Shown in pieces: positions 24,241 to 35,752 of a stretch of DNA of 64,000 nucleotides. Location: NCBI RefSeq assembly GCF_013426205.1, contig NC_089423.1, positions 4,774,001 to 4,838,000 of the forward strand. The letters are read 5' to 3'. Origin of the DNA: Metarhizium brunneum (lineage: Eukaryota; Ascomycota; Sordariomycetes; Hypocreales; Clavicipitaceae). The number at the start of each line of letters is the position of its first letter. The first letter of the stretch is position 1. The notes under the pieces are model-generated. The model was not told the DNA's origin. It saw only the letters and a program-made list of their open reading frames with translations, and searched no databases. The translations under genes were made by a program, and so were the position numbers.

Positions 24241-25046
24241 TCAGTCGTTGACGAAGACGCACTGCTCAAAAAGGACAAAGCTGGTCGAGTCTCGAAAATG
24301 ACAGATTCCCACAATGGAAAACGATGTCTTCAGCACGGTAAGAGGCTGACGAGGATCGTGACGGAACACCAGACACGTCCGAGTGCCAATGGCCAAACTG
24401 GGAAAACCTGGGGTCAACCTGAAAGTGACGTATGTGTGTGCATTTCTCAGCAGAGGAAGAGGGTCGCCGACGTCCAAAGTGGCTGCGTACAGCCGAGATT
24501 GTAACCATCGTTTTTCCAGTGGAGAGGGAGGGGAAATGCGAGGGTTCTCGGCGGGACAAACAAACCGCACGATTGAGATGGAGGGAAAGAGCAACATGTC
24601 CATTCCCGCGACATGGAGATCGGTGAATAGGGTGGTTTGCGCGTCGGGCAATGGCTTCTCGCCACTTTGGTGATCGGGAAAGTTTTGCACCCAATCGGGT
24701 ATTATACCTGGACGTGCATGGATGGATGGGAACATGTGGGAGCGGAAAGCGCCCCACTGCTCAGGTCGATTGATGTGATGTCATTCTCGTGCACAACTTC
24801 TTCGCGAGGGCGTTGGTGGCCCAGACCCCGGATCCTCGTCGATGCGAGCCACGATATAATCTGGGGCCATCTGGAAACCGACCCGTTCGAGGGGGGTTCC
24901 TGGCGCGCTTGAAATGTTTTGATGAGGACTTCGTTCGAGAGCAACGCTGGTGCCGCTGCACCGTCGTTTCTGTCGATCAAGGATTTATCCGTACTGTTGG
25001 TGTTGGCGTTGGTTCTGCTCCCGCCGGTACTGCATGGTTTTATCAC
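24241..25046 (-). CDS. Possible hypothetical protein, or a broken gene
   Basis: I do not recognise this. A minus-strand frame ending at 24241 is open from about 24770 and reads like protein, with mixed codons and no low complexity (WGAFRSHMFPSIHARPG; GDPLPLLRNAHTYVTF; ending FEQCVFVND). A second open frame at 25046-24702 overlaps its start and reads IISWLASTRIRGLGHQRPRE. The two would join across a 41-base GT..AG segment, from GTTGTGCACG to CTGAGCAG on the minus strand, which is very short for a fungal intron. The upstream frame has no ATG before a stop near 25090, so a further 5' exon would be needed. The alternatives are a frameshifted pseudogene or chance open frames. Confidence 0.35.
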
Positions 25047-27465
25047 ACACGCAACAAGGCCTTGCCTCTCAAGGACAACATGGAAATCTTACAAAAAGGC
25101 GACGTGGATCGGCATGGGAATGTGCAATAAAAAAGCTGGCTGCCGCCACCTTACGTCACTCAACCCTACAGGTGGCCGTGCGGGACATGCTTAATCTCAT
25201 CAAGGGCGATAAGGAAAAGGCAAAGAGGGAGGGGGAGGAGAAACTGCGGATATGTGGCTTGCCTCATTTCTCGGCAGGTGGCTTGTTCCAGGAATGATTC
25301 CTCCGACTCGGTTCAGCGGTGGTTTGTCGTAGGAAAACCTGCTCCGACCTACCAAGGCCACAAGTAACCATTTGCCCACCTGGTGGTATAGAGTGACCTA
25401 GGGACACGCAAGCATATAGCCAAAGACACAGGAGCCTTAATATTGTGGGCTCCCATAGCAGCTTAATGCGAATAGCCTGGCCGCTATTCAAGCTTTTTAA
25501 GAGTGAATTGATTAGTATCCAAGTTCTGCTGTGTTGCGAACGTTCAAACGGGGTGACAGGATCGTAGCCTAACAGGGGCTAGAACGAGTATTCGGTCCAG
25601 GATCGCAGCTAACGGGCGACGGAAACAATGAATTCTCGATGACCTGAGGAATCTTGATGGCCGCTCTACTCCCACTGTAAGCTTGTCTGCAATCTAGGGA
25701 GTGCTTCAGTTCCAATGCAATAGCGCTCCTAAGATCTTCGCGAAGTGGCACGGATTGATTACTGAGGTGGAACAGTGGTGCTCCGTGAGCTTTCATGTTG
25801 CTGATAGACCGACACAACTTCCGCCATAGCCTGCTTCGCCGGACAAAATGTGCCGAATAGATAATCAGCAAAGAGGTCGAATTGCAGGGAGAGCTGTTAT
25901 ATCCGAGACTAATCGAGGCATCGAGATGCGCAATAAAATGTCAGACCAGTCATATTGCAGAACACATCCAGGTACCGTCAATGTTGCCGACGTTGTAGAG
26001 GCACTTTGAGGGTGCTGGCATGGCGGGGATTGCACGGCCGAGGGCACATGCGCACTAGGTACTTAGGTAGGTTGGCTCCGCGTGCTCCGCGTGTCGAAGG
26101 TGATGGTGATGGCCAAATGGTTCCAGGACGCTTGATCGTCGCCTGATGAGGTGCAAATGGTTTCGTTCGGCTGTTTGGTTGGTTTGGTGCCCGCCCTTCG
26201 ACCCGTTGACCCCTCGGCTGCGGAGCGGAGAAGAGTGGCCGGAGCAAAGTGTCCGGACCATTTCCTCCGGACACCTTGTTCATTCATCACCAGCAAGGAC
26301 AACTTCGTTGGAGGATCACCAGTGCACCACCCCCATCTTTGCGCCACAGCTAGACAAAAGAGCACACTCGGTAGATGAACTTGGCCTTGGGCTTGAGTGC
26401 TTGGATCCAGAGGGTCCGCAAGGGGTGTTCGGAAACGGTGATTGCTCAGTTTGAAAACCAGTGGTATTATTTGCGCTTTGAGTACTCCGCACGACGAAGT
26501 TAGTCGTCAAATACTCCTCTAAGAAGCGCACCAGGCTTGCGCGCATGTGGCTGGTTTCCTGGAGGGATTCCCAGGGAGGGGCGGGGGACCCGAAAGTCTG
26601 GGGCAGGGTGCAGGGATGTGCTGTGGGCGTGTGTTGTTGTCTCGGTAGGGCGATTAATACTCCGTAGAGTAGTATGTCAAGTACTCCGTACAATAAATAA
26701 AAACCTGCTTAATTGCCCTTGGCCGTGAAAGCCCAGTAGGGAACTTTAGAAGACGGTGTGGTCTGCCTCAAGGACCACCGAGGAAGATGGACCAAGGGTC
26801 TTCTGATCGTCAACCTGAAAGCGGAAGCACGAAGCAGGCCAAGTGGAGGGGAGCAGCCATACGCATCTTCGTCCAGGATGACATGATTGTCTGAGCTCCG
26901 GTAACTGAACCTCTCCGACGTAATGTTTATGCTGATTCTTGAACGCCCAACATTGAATATGGCAGATTGCGTTAATATGAGCAGAGCAGCAGGCAAATTT
27001 CAATGTTCCCTTGTGGAAATGGACACATGTGCAAACCACAAAGAGAAGGAGCGGGCTGTAGCCAGTACCAGACAGATCAGGGAAAAGGCAGGAGGCCCAT
27101 AGACGGGGACGGAAATTTTGCGACATGGGAACTTACACTCCGCACTAGCAAATTAAAAGAAACAAAACTATGTTGTATATCCTTGTACCTATAACCCTAG
27201 GACTCTCGAAAGTAGTCTTAGTGTTGTCACTCTTGACGCCTGATCTTCGTCACAGAGGAGCCCTGTTGGACACAGTAAAACCGGAAAAACATGGCCAAAG
27301 TGCATTCCTGATGCGCCCGGCATCTCGATCAAGATATCAGGCCGTCCACGACACGTTTCCTACCTTGGCACTCGAGCTGCGCATCGCCAGCTGCACGTTG
27401 ATCGTTGGTCCAAGGAGTTGTCAGGCGGCACGTCCCCCTTGCCCATTGGATTGCAATCCCAAGGG

Positions 27466-27485
27466 ACGGAGTACATGTACTCCGT
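27466..27485. repeat. 20-base perfect palindrome built from TACGGAGTA/TACTCCGTA
   Basis: ACGGAGTACATGTACTCCGT is its own reverse complement, and a further ACTCCGTAC follows directly. It is the longest inverted copy I see of a word that recurs in intergenic DNA across the window. Confidence 0.9.
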
Positions 27486-28065
27486 ACTCCGTACCGGCTA
27501 ATATGGCCTTTTGCGTGCCAACTTGGCTATCCTCCGCCTTCGACAGTTTTTAACTTCAACCCTTCCGAGACTGTTGATGGACTGCAGGAGAAGCGATGCC
27601 TGTAGCGGCTCACAAAACTCACTAGCGGATACGGATAAGGCGGACCGCCTGAAGCTCGCTGAAAGAGGATTAGCCGTGATATGGAGGGCAAAGAAACCAG
27701 TCGACATCGGGAGCGAAAGAGGGAAAAAGGGAAAGTGCAATTGTACTTCAAAGTGGAGCCCGAAAGATGCAGAAAGTTGGCATTAGCAAGGTACAGATAT
27801 ACAAATGGGCCCACCTGAGCTATTTGTGCACGCTAGCAAGCCACCTGGCTTGCGCCAGGTTTGCGTCAGGCTTGCATCAAAGGTGGGCATGCCTTGAGAT
27901 CGATCTCCTCACTCAATTCTCGATCATAGGAGCTTCGATTCCCCATGGATCGAAACAGACATGCCTCCATGCCCGCCCAGCCATATGCCATCGCCGAAAC
28001 AAGCCCATCGCACCGAAACGACGTCAATGCCAATGCCCATGCCAATTGCAATGCCATGGTGCCAT

Positions 28066-28105
28066 AGCAGCGGCAGCGGCAGCGGCAGCGGCAACGGCAG
28101 TGGCG
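28066..28105. repeat. GCAGCG hexanucleotide repeat
   Basis: About five GGCAGC/AGCGGC units run in tandem and decay at the right end (GGCAACGGCAGTGGCGG). Just upstream, 28022-28059, is an imperfect run of TGCCAA/TGCCCA words. Translated frames give poly-Ala or Gly-Ser, which explains an apparent 140-codon frame here. Confidence 0.8.
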
Positions 28106-28913
28106 GAGGGAGAGAGTGCGGTTTGTATAAGAACTTGGCCCTCCTCTTGGCACGTCACCATGTCGGCTTTCGACCTCCCTTTTGGATGATTTGCTATTCC
28201 AACACAGTCCGGTGAATCTTATTTTTCTTACCAAGTGCTCCTGCAACTTCTGGAACGCCCATCCTCCTACACTATTGTCCACCCGAGACTAGCCAGAGCT
28301 ATCTAGAGTTCATACCGCGCAAGCTATCTGAGCTCCAACAAGTCGAGTTCGACCAAAACAGCATCGTGTCGTCAGTCGATCGACCGTACCTACCCACCTC
28401 CCCCCTCGTTCTTTCTTTTCCCCTCATTCAAATCGGTCCAGAAGCTACAACGAAAGAGGCACAGCTCGCTGTATAGTTCTTGCGCAGTCTGAGGACTCGC
28501 GCTCGCTTCTCTGACAGGCGCCACCCAACGCAAAGCTAAAGCTTCCAGAGTGCCTTCGCCGAAACGCCACCAAGCCATCTCTACGAAAACAAAGGCGAGG
28601 CCAAGGTAGAACCCGAGGTCAGACGAAGTAGCCTGTCGTTTTGTGCGGTTTCATTTTTACCACATTGGCCGCCTTTTAAAATTTACGCCGTCTGCGATTG
28701 ACATTGGTGGCAGAGTGCACTGCTACCAATTTCTCGACTTGAAACAGTCTTCTGCAACGCTAAATCCCGATTTCAGATCTGTCCACCACCTCAAATATAG
28801 CATAAGACGCCTCTTTTCCCCCGGTGTGTTGTTTACAAGCCGCCAAACCTTGTAATCACAACGCCGTGTGCAGTCAATACTGGTCACTGTGCCAATATTG
28901 CGCCCATAACTTC

Positions 28914-28920
28914 TATATAA
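28914..28920 (+). promoter_or_regulatory. TATA-like element
   Basis: TATATAA lies about 60 bases before the ATG at 28979. Position and sequence suit a TATA box, but no transcript data are available. Confidence 0.4.
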
Positions 28921-28978
28921 AGGGCCATCACAAACCCTAAAAAGAGAGAAACCTCTGGGCCTCCACATCACATTCAAC

Positions 28979-30336
28979 ATGCCCAGAAAATCGATAGACG
29001 CGGGAAAGTCAAACGGATCTACAATGAATGATACTGTAGCTCGCAAGGTACGTCACGGCTTTTGCAAAGCACCGTCCTCGAAACAAAACTAGTGCCTGGT
29101 CTTTGCATTAAAAGTACATGCATCAACTAACATATTGTGTAGACAGAACGTTCCCATGAGGAGAATCAAGAACGTGCTTATATTGCCGCTTCGAGGAGAG
29201 CAGACAGAAGCATAGAGGCTCGAGTCCAGTCGGCTCGCCAGGCAAGCGAAATTCACAAGAAGCGCACTGGGAAGGGCTTCAAAATCACTGAGGATATCGT
29301 CATGAAGGAAGAAATGTATGAAGAGGAAGACGATGATATGCCACGCTCTCTTCACCTTCTCACTGCACACATGGCGACGCAGTCTCCCCAAATGAACTCC
29401 AGACTGGAGAGCTATCTCGCAAACAAGGTGGCGTTTTCCCATGCACTCGCCCAATCTAACATGGCTTGGCGAAACCATGGTGTCAATCGGGCATTTGCGG
29501 AGTCCTTTCCTAACGCCTTTCCGCTGCATCCACCGAATATCTCTCAGCCTCCAAATGGCTCAGAGCATGTCAACCTGCCCAACCAAGGCATCCACCAACA
29601 TCCTGAGTGCTATTCTCCTCCACCGGCCTATTCTCCACCGGCCTACTCTCCTACAAACTACTCACCTGCACCCTTCTCTCCAGGCCTGCCAGCTTCGATG
29701 CCTCCGACAGCACCGGCAACTGGGTCAGTTTCGCTGGCACAGTCTACGCATCCCTTTGTACCATCTTTCCCATACCAGCCTGCAAGAAATGACAACAGGA
29801 GACGCTCGCGAACGTCTATATCACCAAACAGAAAACGGCGGTATGCACACACCAAATCACCGCCCGCACTGGGAAGACAGGCAAAGTTTTCGCCCCCGGC
29901 AACGCCAACCCCAGCAACTACTCCAAGTCTAGACAGTAATTTGACCGCGGATACGCCCAGTGATTCATTTGAACCAATCACTACCCCTGGAGACGCATCT
30001 GCATTTACAACAATGTTGCCTGCAGAAGCGCGTATGATCTTGCAGGGCGTTGGTGCTGATGATGTTTTGTGCCAGACGCTGGCTGGCCAGGACCTGTTCA
30101 ACGGTCAAGGCGACTTTACGCAGCAATGGATGGACCCGTCAGTTGTATATGATTCATCCAGCATGCCGCGTGTCCCTTCGATGAACGGGGTAGATCCTGG
30201 ATTGGTACCAAATCTGTATGGGAATGGCGCGACCGACTCAATGGCGTCTAAGTGTGCCATGCCTTCACCCACTGACGAGGAGTCGTGGAACGCTTTCATC
30301 AACGAAAACATTTGGACCGCCGATCAAAATCAGTAA
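28979..30336 (+). CDS. Unrecognised protein, possible nuclear regulator
   Basis: I cannot name this family. Exons are 28979-29047 and 29143-30336, giving 420 residues. The N-terminal part is charged and helical (SHEENQERAYIAASRRADRS; then ASEIHKKRTGKGFKI), followed by an acidic stretch (MKEEMYEEEDDD). This block looks conserved rather than random. The middle is proline-rich with tandem YSPPPAYSPPAYSPTNYSPA, resembling the Tyr-Ser-Pro repeats of the RNA polymerase II tail, then a basic cluster (NRKRRYAHTKS; NDNRRRSRTS) that could be a nuclear localisation signal. The C terminus is acidic and hydrophobic (DEESWNAFINENIW), like a transactivation segment. Splicing after the 23rd codon keeps phase 0. 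A transcriptional role is inference from composition only. Confidence 0.75.
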
Positions 30337-31564
30337 TTCTTATGAGACATCAGTATGATGCATTCTGGGTTTGTGGGCGTTTGCTACATAATCACTACAT
30401 CTCGATACCCGGTTTTCTTCCAACTGATTGAAAGGAATCATAGCTATGGCGTTTGAAAAGTTCGGGGAGTTTGGCATTTGATAGCGGCATGTTACGTGTC
30501 GATGAAGATGTGTTGAAGCGTTTAAAAACATGACTTTTTTTTTGTCTTTTGGAGTTGGTTTGTGCAGCGGTTCATGGGCTTTGTGTAGCCTTTAATGCTA
30601 GAAAAGACCAAGTTGGGATCAATTGCAATATGCCAATTGACTGTTCTTGGGAAAACATGGGCCAAGAGCACTGCCAACTCCCTCACTTTATAATTGACAG
30701 CCGCCGTAATATCAATCTCCTCGCGCAATTTGGATGCTCTACACAATATAGTATACAGTAGGCGCAGCAGCTCGGCTTATAGTAGCCTTATTTTTAACCC
30801 ACCAGACCGTCTTGTTGTTACCGGCTCTTCCTCTCTCTAATTAGCTGTGGGGAATTCTGGTTTAACTGTATGCTCATTCTGATGTCCTTGTTTTAGGTTA
30901 TGTAAATAATACTAATACTAATACTAAAAAAAATTATTTTAAAAGATATAGCACAAAACGATGAACATAATAATTGTTAATTTTTCTAGACATGGCTATA
31001 CTTAAAAACACTAGGAGCGTTGGCGTCATGTTTAGAATGAGTCTGGTGGGAGCTTGCAACGGGCGGGGTTATTAGTCCGATACAAGGTATGCCGGTAGGA
31101 AAGGTTGAACATTGGATCAATTTAGGAAGCAGGTCCGGCCGGAGCCAACTACTACCTACTTGGGCAGGTACTCGACGGGCTGAGCCCGGCACAGCACGAG
31201 CTCTATACTACCGGACCAGACATGGGCACTCGGGTATGTATCTGATGATCCCTATAGAAGTGGCCATGACTACCATTCAGATAGAGTTGCCTGATCTGGC
31301 GGTATTAGACGCCTCGCAGCTTCAAATGTTGTCTGGTGCATTGTGGGCGGGATGTTGGGCAGTGGTCTGTGGCCGAGTACGTGTCCGCAGTGCCGAAATC
31401 AAAGACATGTGTGCTTCACAGAGAAGATTCCCCTTGAAGAACCAAGACGTGCCAGGCACTTCTCTTCATGCGCCGACGTACAACAGCGACTGATGGGCAA
31501 GTCAATTTCAGCGGCTTCATCTGAACCAGGGTATATACAAGTACATTTTCCCCCCGAATAGTGC
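30337..31564. other. Convergent intergenic region with an AT-rich island
   Basis: No gene is supported between the two converging genes. The sequence at about 30890-31010 is strongly AT-rich and includes AATACT units at 30907-30925 and AAAAAAAATTATTTTAAAAGAT. It looks unlike the neighbouring DNA and may be a mutated mobile-element remnant. Confidence 0.5.
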
Positions 31565-33640
31565 TCATTCTTCATCCTTGCGCGTGTTCATGTGCTTCTT
31601 ATCCTGCTTCTCTGCGGGATTGTGCTTATCCCCCTCGTCCCGTCCTTTCGCGTGCGTCACGGGCTGTGCGGCCTGGGCATCAATCTCCCTCATCCACGTC
31701 TTCCAATCGCCCCTCCTCGTCTTCCACGTGTCGCCCTTCCAGGTACGCCATACGCTTCTGCCCATCCAGCTCTCTCGCAGCTCGGCTTCCTGATTTGCAA
31801 GGCGCTGCATCATGGATTCCTTGACGTGGAAGGGGACGCTAAAGTCTTTGCCTTTGCTGGGGACGTCGGCGATGCTGTTGATGAGATTGTGGCCGAATTG
31901 GGAGGTGGATAGCTCGGCGGTGTGGGGGGAAACCGTGGCCACGAGGGATTTCTGGAAGAGAGAGTTTTGGGAGGGTGTTGAGAGGGCGGTTGTGAGGAGC
32001 GTGACGGTTGGCATGGAGGTTGTCGCGAGGCGGAGGAGGTGGGGGGTTGGGAGAGCGAGGATGGATTCGTGGACGGCTTTGAGGGACCCTGGGATGGAGA
32101 GGAGAGTTGTGAGCAGGGCTGCGCCGTGAGACTGCACGGCGTATTCGTTTCGTGTGACTTCTTCTTTTGACTTGGCTGGTTCTGAGAGGTGGCAGAGGGT
32201 GGTGACTAGGTCGGCGGGCTGGGAGCCGCAGCCTTCTTTGAGGGCCTTGGTGAGTTTCTTGATCTGGTCGTTGATGCCGCGCGCGGAGCAGCGCTCGAAT
32301 AGGGCACGGAGGACGTTGTATCTAGTTTTGGCAACGAGTTGCGGCACCGTTGGCGTGATCTTGTCCGCTGCCGTGACGAGATCGTCTTTGCCGATGCGGT
32401 TGAGCACCTTGATGGCGGGGTAGCAGCTGATGTCGTTGCGCACATAGACTTCTATCCTGGGCAGGAAGAAGTTGTGGTTGAGGGGTTTAAAGACCTTGCC
32501 GGGGCAGTGTGCAACGAGGGTCTCGATGAGGCGGGAGCCGATTTGGTCGTAGATCATGCCGTTGATAAATTCGGACGCTTCCGAGGCCGGGTCGGAAAGG
32601 GATTTTGGTGCGCCGGGAAGGAGTTGTTGGAGGAGAGTGGGCGGTGCCGTCTCAGACTCTGACGGCTCCGACGACTTCTTTTCCGTCTTGTTGAGGGCCA
32701 TGTCCAGCTCGAGGAGGAGCTGCAGCGTTGGATTGCCAATGGGATGCCTTGCGAGGACGCGGAGACCCGTGGAGTCGACGCCCGCTATTGAATCGGCTAT
32801 GATCTTCTGCACTGCCAGCGTAAATGAGCCCGGTACGGCCCGGAGTCCCTTGTTTTGCTCGTCAGCTGCTGCTGAGCCAGCCACCGAGATGTTCTCCTTC
32901 TTCTTGCTCTTCATGAGTGTCTTGACGGACACGTCGTCCAGGGGCCGGCCCGATAGAACCAGGAGCAGAACTCGCAGGGTGTGCGACGCAAAGCGGTCGG
33001 TTATCAGGTAGCTCAGGTTGCCTTCCAACTCATCCAGCGTTGCCAGGAACAATTCCTCCATAGACGCTTCCGGCTGGTGTTCGTCGGCGCTCGCGCCCTT
33101 GATATCCACCGTGAAGCCAGCAAGCTCCTGTGTCACGATACCCGCAGAGCGTAGAAAGAGCGCCTCACAGCAATGACTGGCGAATCGGTGCTGCACGAGG
33201 GACAGAAAGTGGCCACCGAACGCATTGAAGAGATTCTTCTTCTGCGTCGTATTTGACAGTTGGATGAGGCGCTCCATCAGCCGTGAGCAAGACTGGCTAC
33301 TCGCGAGCTTGAGCTCCTTGCCTTGGGCCTCCTTGAAGACGCTCTCTAGGAACATGTCTCGGTCCTCGGCGGTGGGGAATTGATTCAATTCGAGCATTTC
33401 GTCGGCTCTCCTGAAGTACTCCTGCTCTTCATCGGCCAGCATGCCGAAGAATTCTGTAGGGCCATTGGGCTGCTGTTGGTACTCTTCGATTGGGAAGTCC
33501 TGCTGATCGCCTGGCTGCAATTCGTCCGCGATGCGGCGCTGGCGTTTAGACTCGTACTTGGATTTGTCGGCATCTTCGCCTCTTCTCTTGCGCTTCCGTT
33601 CTTCACGGTCAGCGCCTCGTTTCGTCCGTGGCTTGGGCAT
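31565..33640 (-). CDS. NOP9: Nucleolar protein 9, pumilio-repeat 18S rRNA maturation factor
   Basis: NOP9 binds pre-18S rRNA through pumilio-like repeats and controls timing of its 3'-end processing in the nucleolus. The gene is a single exon encoding 691 residues. The start chosen is the ATG giving MPKPRTKRGADREERKRKRR, a basic nucleolar-type N terminus; the frame stays open upstream but with no family resemblance. Repeat-like helices include SQSCSRLMERLIQLS, HRFASHCCEALFLRS, TDRFASHTLRVLLLVL, HPIGNPTLQLLLELD, DQIGSRLIETLVAHC and SQFGHNLINSIADVP, evenly spaced as in PUF proteins. The C terminus is lysine-rich. Length, repeats and ends all fit Nop9. Confidence 0.95.
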   Translation of the reverse strand: MPKPRTKRGADREERKRKRRGEDADKSKYESKRQRRIADELQPGDQQDFPIEEYQQQPNGPTEFFGMLADEEQEYFRRADEMLELNQFPTAEDRDMFLESVFKEAQGKELKLASSQSCSRLMERLIQLSNTTQKKNLFNAFGGHFLSLVQHRFASHCCEALFLRSAGIVTQELAGFTVDIKGASADEHQPEASMEELFLATLDELEGNLSYLITDRFASHTLRVLLLVLSGRPLDDVSVKTLMKSKKKENISVAGSAAADEQNKGLRAVPGSFTLAVQKIIADSIAGVDSTGLRVLARHPIGNPTLQLLLELDMALNKTEKKSSEPSESETAPPTLLQQLLPGAPKSLSDPASEASEFINGMIYDQIGSRLIETLVAHCPGKVFKPLNHNFFLPRIEVYVRNDISCYPAIKVLNRIGKDDLVTAADKITPTVPQLVAKTRYNVLRALFERCSARGINDQIKKLTKALKEGCGSQPADLVTTLCHLSEPAKSKEEVTRNEYAVQSHGAALLTTLLSIPGSLKAVHESILALPTPHLLRLATTSMPTVTLLTTALSTPSQNSLFQKSLVATVSPHTAELSTSQFGHNLINSIADVPSKGKDFSVPFHVKESMMQRLANQEAELRESWMGRSVWRTWKGDTWKTRRGDWKTWMREIDAQAAQPVTHAKGRDEGDKHNPAEKQDKKHMNTRKDEE

Positions 33641-34000
33641 TTTGTTTGAACATGAAGTGTATGATGGTGGTGGTTGCGCGGTGGGGCGTGTAGTTGGGCT
33701 GAAGATGGCCAGTGATTTTTTTTTTTTTTCTTGACAGTAATCGATAAGGATGTACGGAGTAAGGATGCTGCATCGAGCTACAGGCCAGTCCAACTAGTAC
33801 GTATCACCAACCAGCAGACAGACCCACCAGGACCATTTTTAGGAACTGTACGGAGTAATCGCATCAATTTATTTGTCTCTCTAAAATAACATGCTTTGTT
33901 GCACGCTTGTAATCATCTATGTCCATCTATCATGCCATCGTTATATCCACCCAAGTTCAACCGGTCTAGGTCTTTCTACTCCGTAATATATCCGGTATAT
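33641..34000. other. Short intergenic region between NOP9 and the decarboxylase
   Basis: It holds the NOP9 promoter and the decarboxylase 3' end. TACGGAGTA or TACTCCGTA words occur three times, near 33755, 33849 and 33978, an unusually dense set. No gene is seen. Confidence 0.6.
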
Positions 34001-35752
34001 CTAAGCCACTTCCTTTCCAGCCTCCTCCAGAGCCCTCGTCAATCCCTCGACAGTGCTTGGCAAAGTCTGGACATTGACAACAATTCTCAGGAAACTTCCC
34101 ACGTCTCCAGGAGCATAGTCCACCATGAAGCCCCTGCCAATCAATTTCTCAACCAAGGCCTGAGTGCGATTCGTGTTCGTCGCTGCATCGCTCGACAAAT
34201 CGCCGTTGGGTGCGTAATAGAAGCACACTTGGAGGCACGGGGGCGGGTTTTCCGACACCATGGCGAAGTTGCCCGTCTGCTGCACCAGTTTCCACAGGTA
34301 GGACGCCATATCGAATGCGTGATCAACCTGCCTCTCGAAGCCGTTGGCTCCATAATACAGCCATGCGAGAGCAACCTTTAAGCTGTCGCCTCGGCGGCCG
34401 CACTGTAATGTCAAATCCGCAAGGTCCCAGACATCGTCTTCGGTGCTTCCGTGGAAGAGATATCCGGCGTCGGTGGTGTTTGCCTTATTGAATAGGCTCA
34501 TGTCTGGGCCCAGCAAAAAGGAACACGTGGTGGGCGCATTCAACATCTTGTGGGGGTTGATGGTGATGGAATCAGCGAGATGGGATCCTTTGACCTTCCA
34601 CCTCTGCTGAGCAGAAAAGACGACTGGCCCGCCCCAGCTAGCGTCAATGTGCATCCAGAGACCGAATTCTTTGCATATTTTTGAGATGTCCTCGAACGGG
34701 TCGTAGGAACCTCGAACTGTAGAGCCCGCAGTGGTGTTGACGTACAACGGGGTCTTTCCCTGCTCATTGGCACGAACCACCAGCTCGCGAAGGGCATCTG
34801 CCTTCATGCTTCCGCCATCATCAACAGGTACTTTCCACACATTAGATGAGCCCATGCCACAGATCATGGCGCTCTTTTCCACAGAGTAATGGCCATGGGC
34901 GCTCGTGAACACAATAAAGTCATGCTTGGCGTTGCCCTCGGTCTTGCAGTCCGGGTACAAGGTGTTCCGCGCAACGACCAGGGAGGTGAGATTTGAAGAG
35001 CTGCCACCTTGGCAAGTTACGCCACCGGCTCTCGGGCCCGTGAAGCCAAACTTGTTGGCCAATGCGCGTCCCGTCGTCTTTTCGATAATGGTAAGTGCCG
35101 GCGAGACTTGGTACACATGCAGCTACGCAGAACTCGAGTTAGCTAGGGAGGTGGTGTCATTAGGGCGGGTGACGAACATTTGTGTTCAGGACCGACAGGA
35201 CAATGTCTGAAATAACGCCAACCTGTTTTTCAAAAGTCAACACATGTCATGTAAATCCTGCTTCACTTTCAGAAGCCGAGGCGGCACAGCATACGGGATT
35301 GTTGCTTGCGTATAGCTTATCGAGAAACCCCTGGTCCCAAGTATTGACGCTGTACTTGAGCACCCTTGCGATGCCCTCCAACAGCCCCTGCTTACCCTGC
35401 CCTTCCTCGGGCAATATGAACTTGAGATGTGCAGCAAGGCTGTGAGGCTGGACGGCGTCGACGAGGACATTGTGAGGTGTGCCAGTGGCGTCGAGCGGGA
35501 GCCGGCCAGTTTCCCGATGAGCCGCGGCATCGTCGGCGGCTTTAATAAAGGGCAGAATCAAGTCGCGCACGGCCGATAGCAGCTGATGCACGTCAGCAAA
35601 TGTGACGCAGGTCCACGACTTGGGAATGCAGCAGAGTCCTGCTATCGTATACATACATCATCCAACTCTTCGGCTCTATTCAAGCGAGCGGTTGATCCAT
35701 TGGCCGCGTTACCATTCACATGACCATTGGTCGTCGTGGCAGTCACGGTCAT
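34001..35752 (-). CDS. PLP-dependent group II decarboxylase, glutamate decarboxylase-like
   Basis: Exons on the minus strand are 35752-35657, 35582-35295, 35222-35178 and 35122-34001, giving 516 residues. The fold type I decarboxylase motifs are clear: GGVTCQGGSSSNLTSL (PLP phosphate site), NTTAGSTVRGSYDPF, HIDASWGG (Asp pairing with the PLP ring) and NPHKML with the Schiff-base Lys at about residue 335. It most resembles animal-type GAD65/67 and cysteine sulfinate decarboxylases, so the product may be GABA, but glutamate, aspartate, cysteine sulfinate or diaminobutyrate cannot be separated by eye. The third coding exon is only 45 bases. The frame is open for about 75 codons upstream of the chosen ATG; I treat that as leader because MTVTATTTNGHVNG is a natural start. 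Confidence 0.93.

Larger units (their letters stand above)
25047..28978. other. Gene-poor region with short palindromes and simple repeats
   Basis: No gene can be supported across nearly 4 kb. The many small open frames overlap on both strands and lack family resemblance. The region contains TACTCCGTA words near 26490-26690 and 27466-27495, and GCAGCG hexamers at 28066-28105. The final 600 bases carry C- and CT-rich leader sequence and a TATA-like element for the gene at 28979. Confidence 0.55.

Noticed and set aside
27767..28189. 140-codon frame with poly-alanine
   Set aside because: The alanine run is produced by the GCAGCG repeat; nothing else in it looks like a protein.
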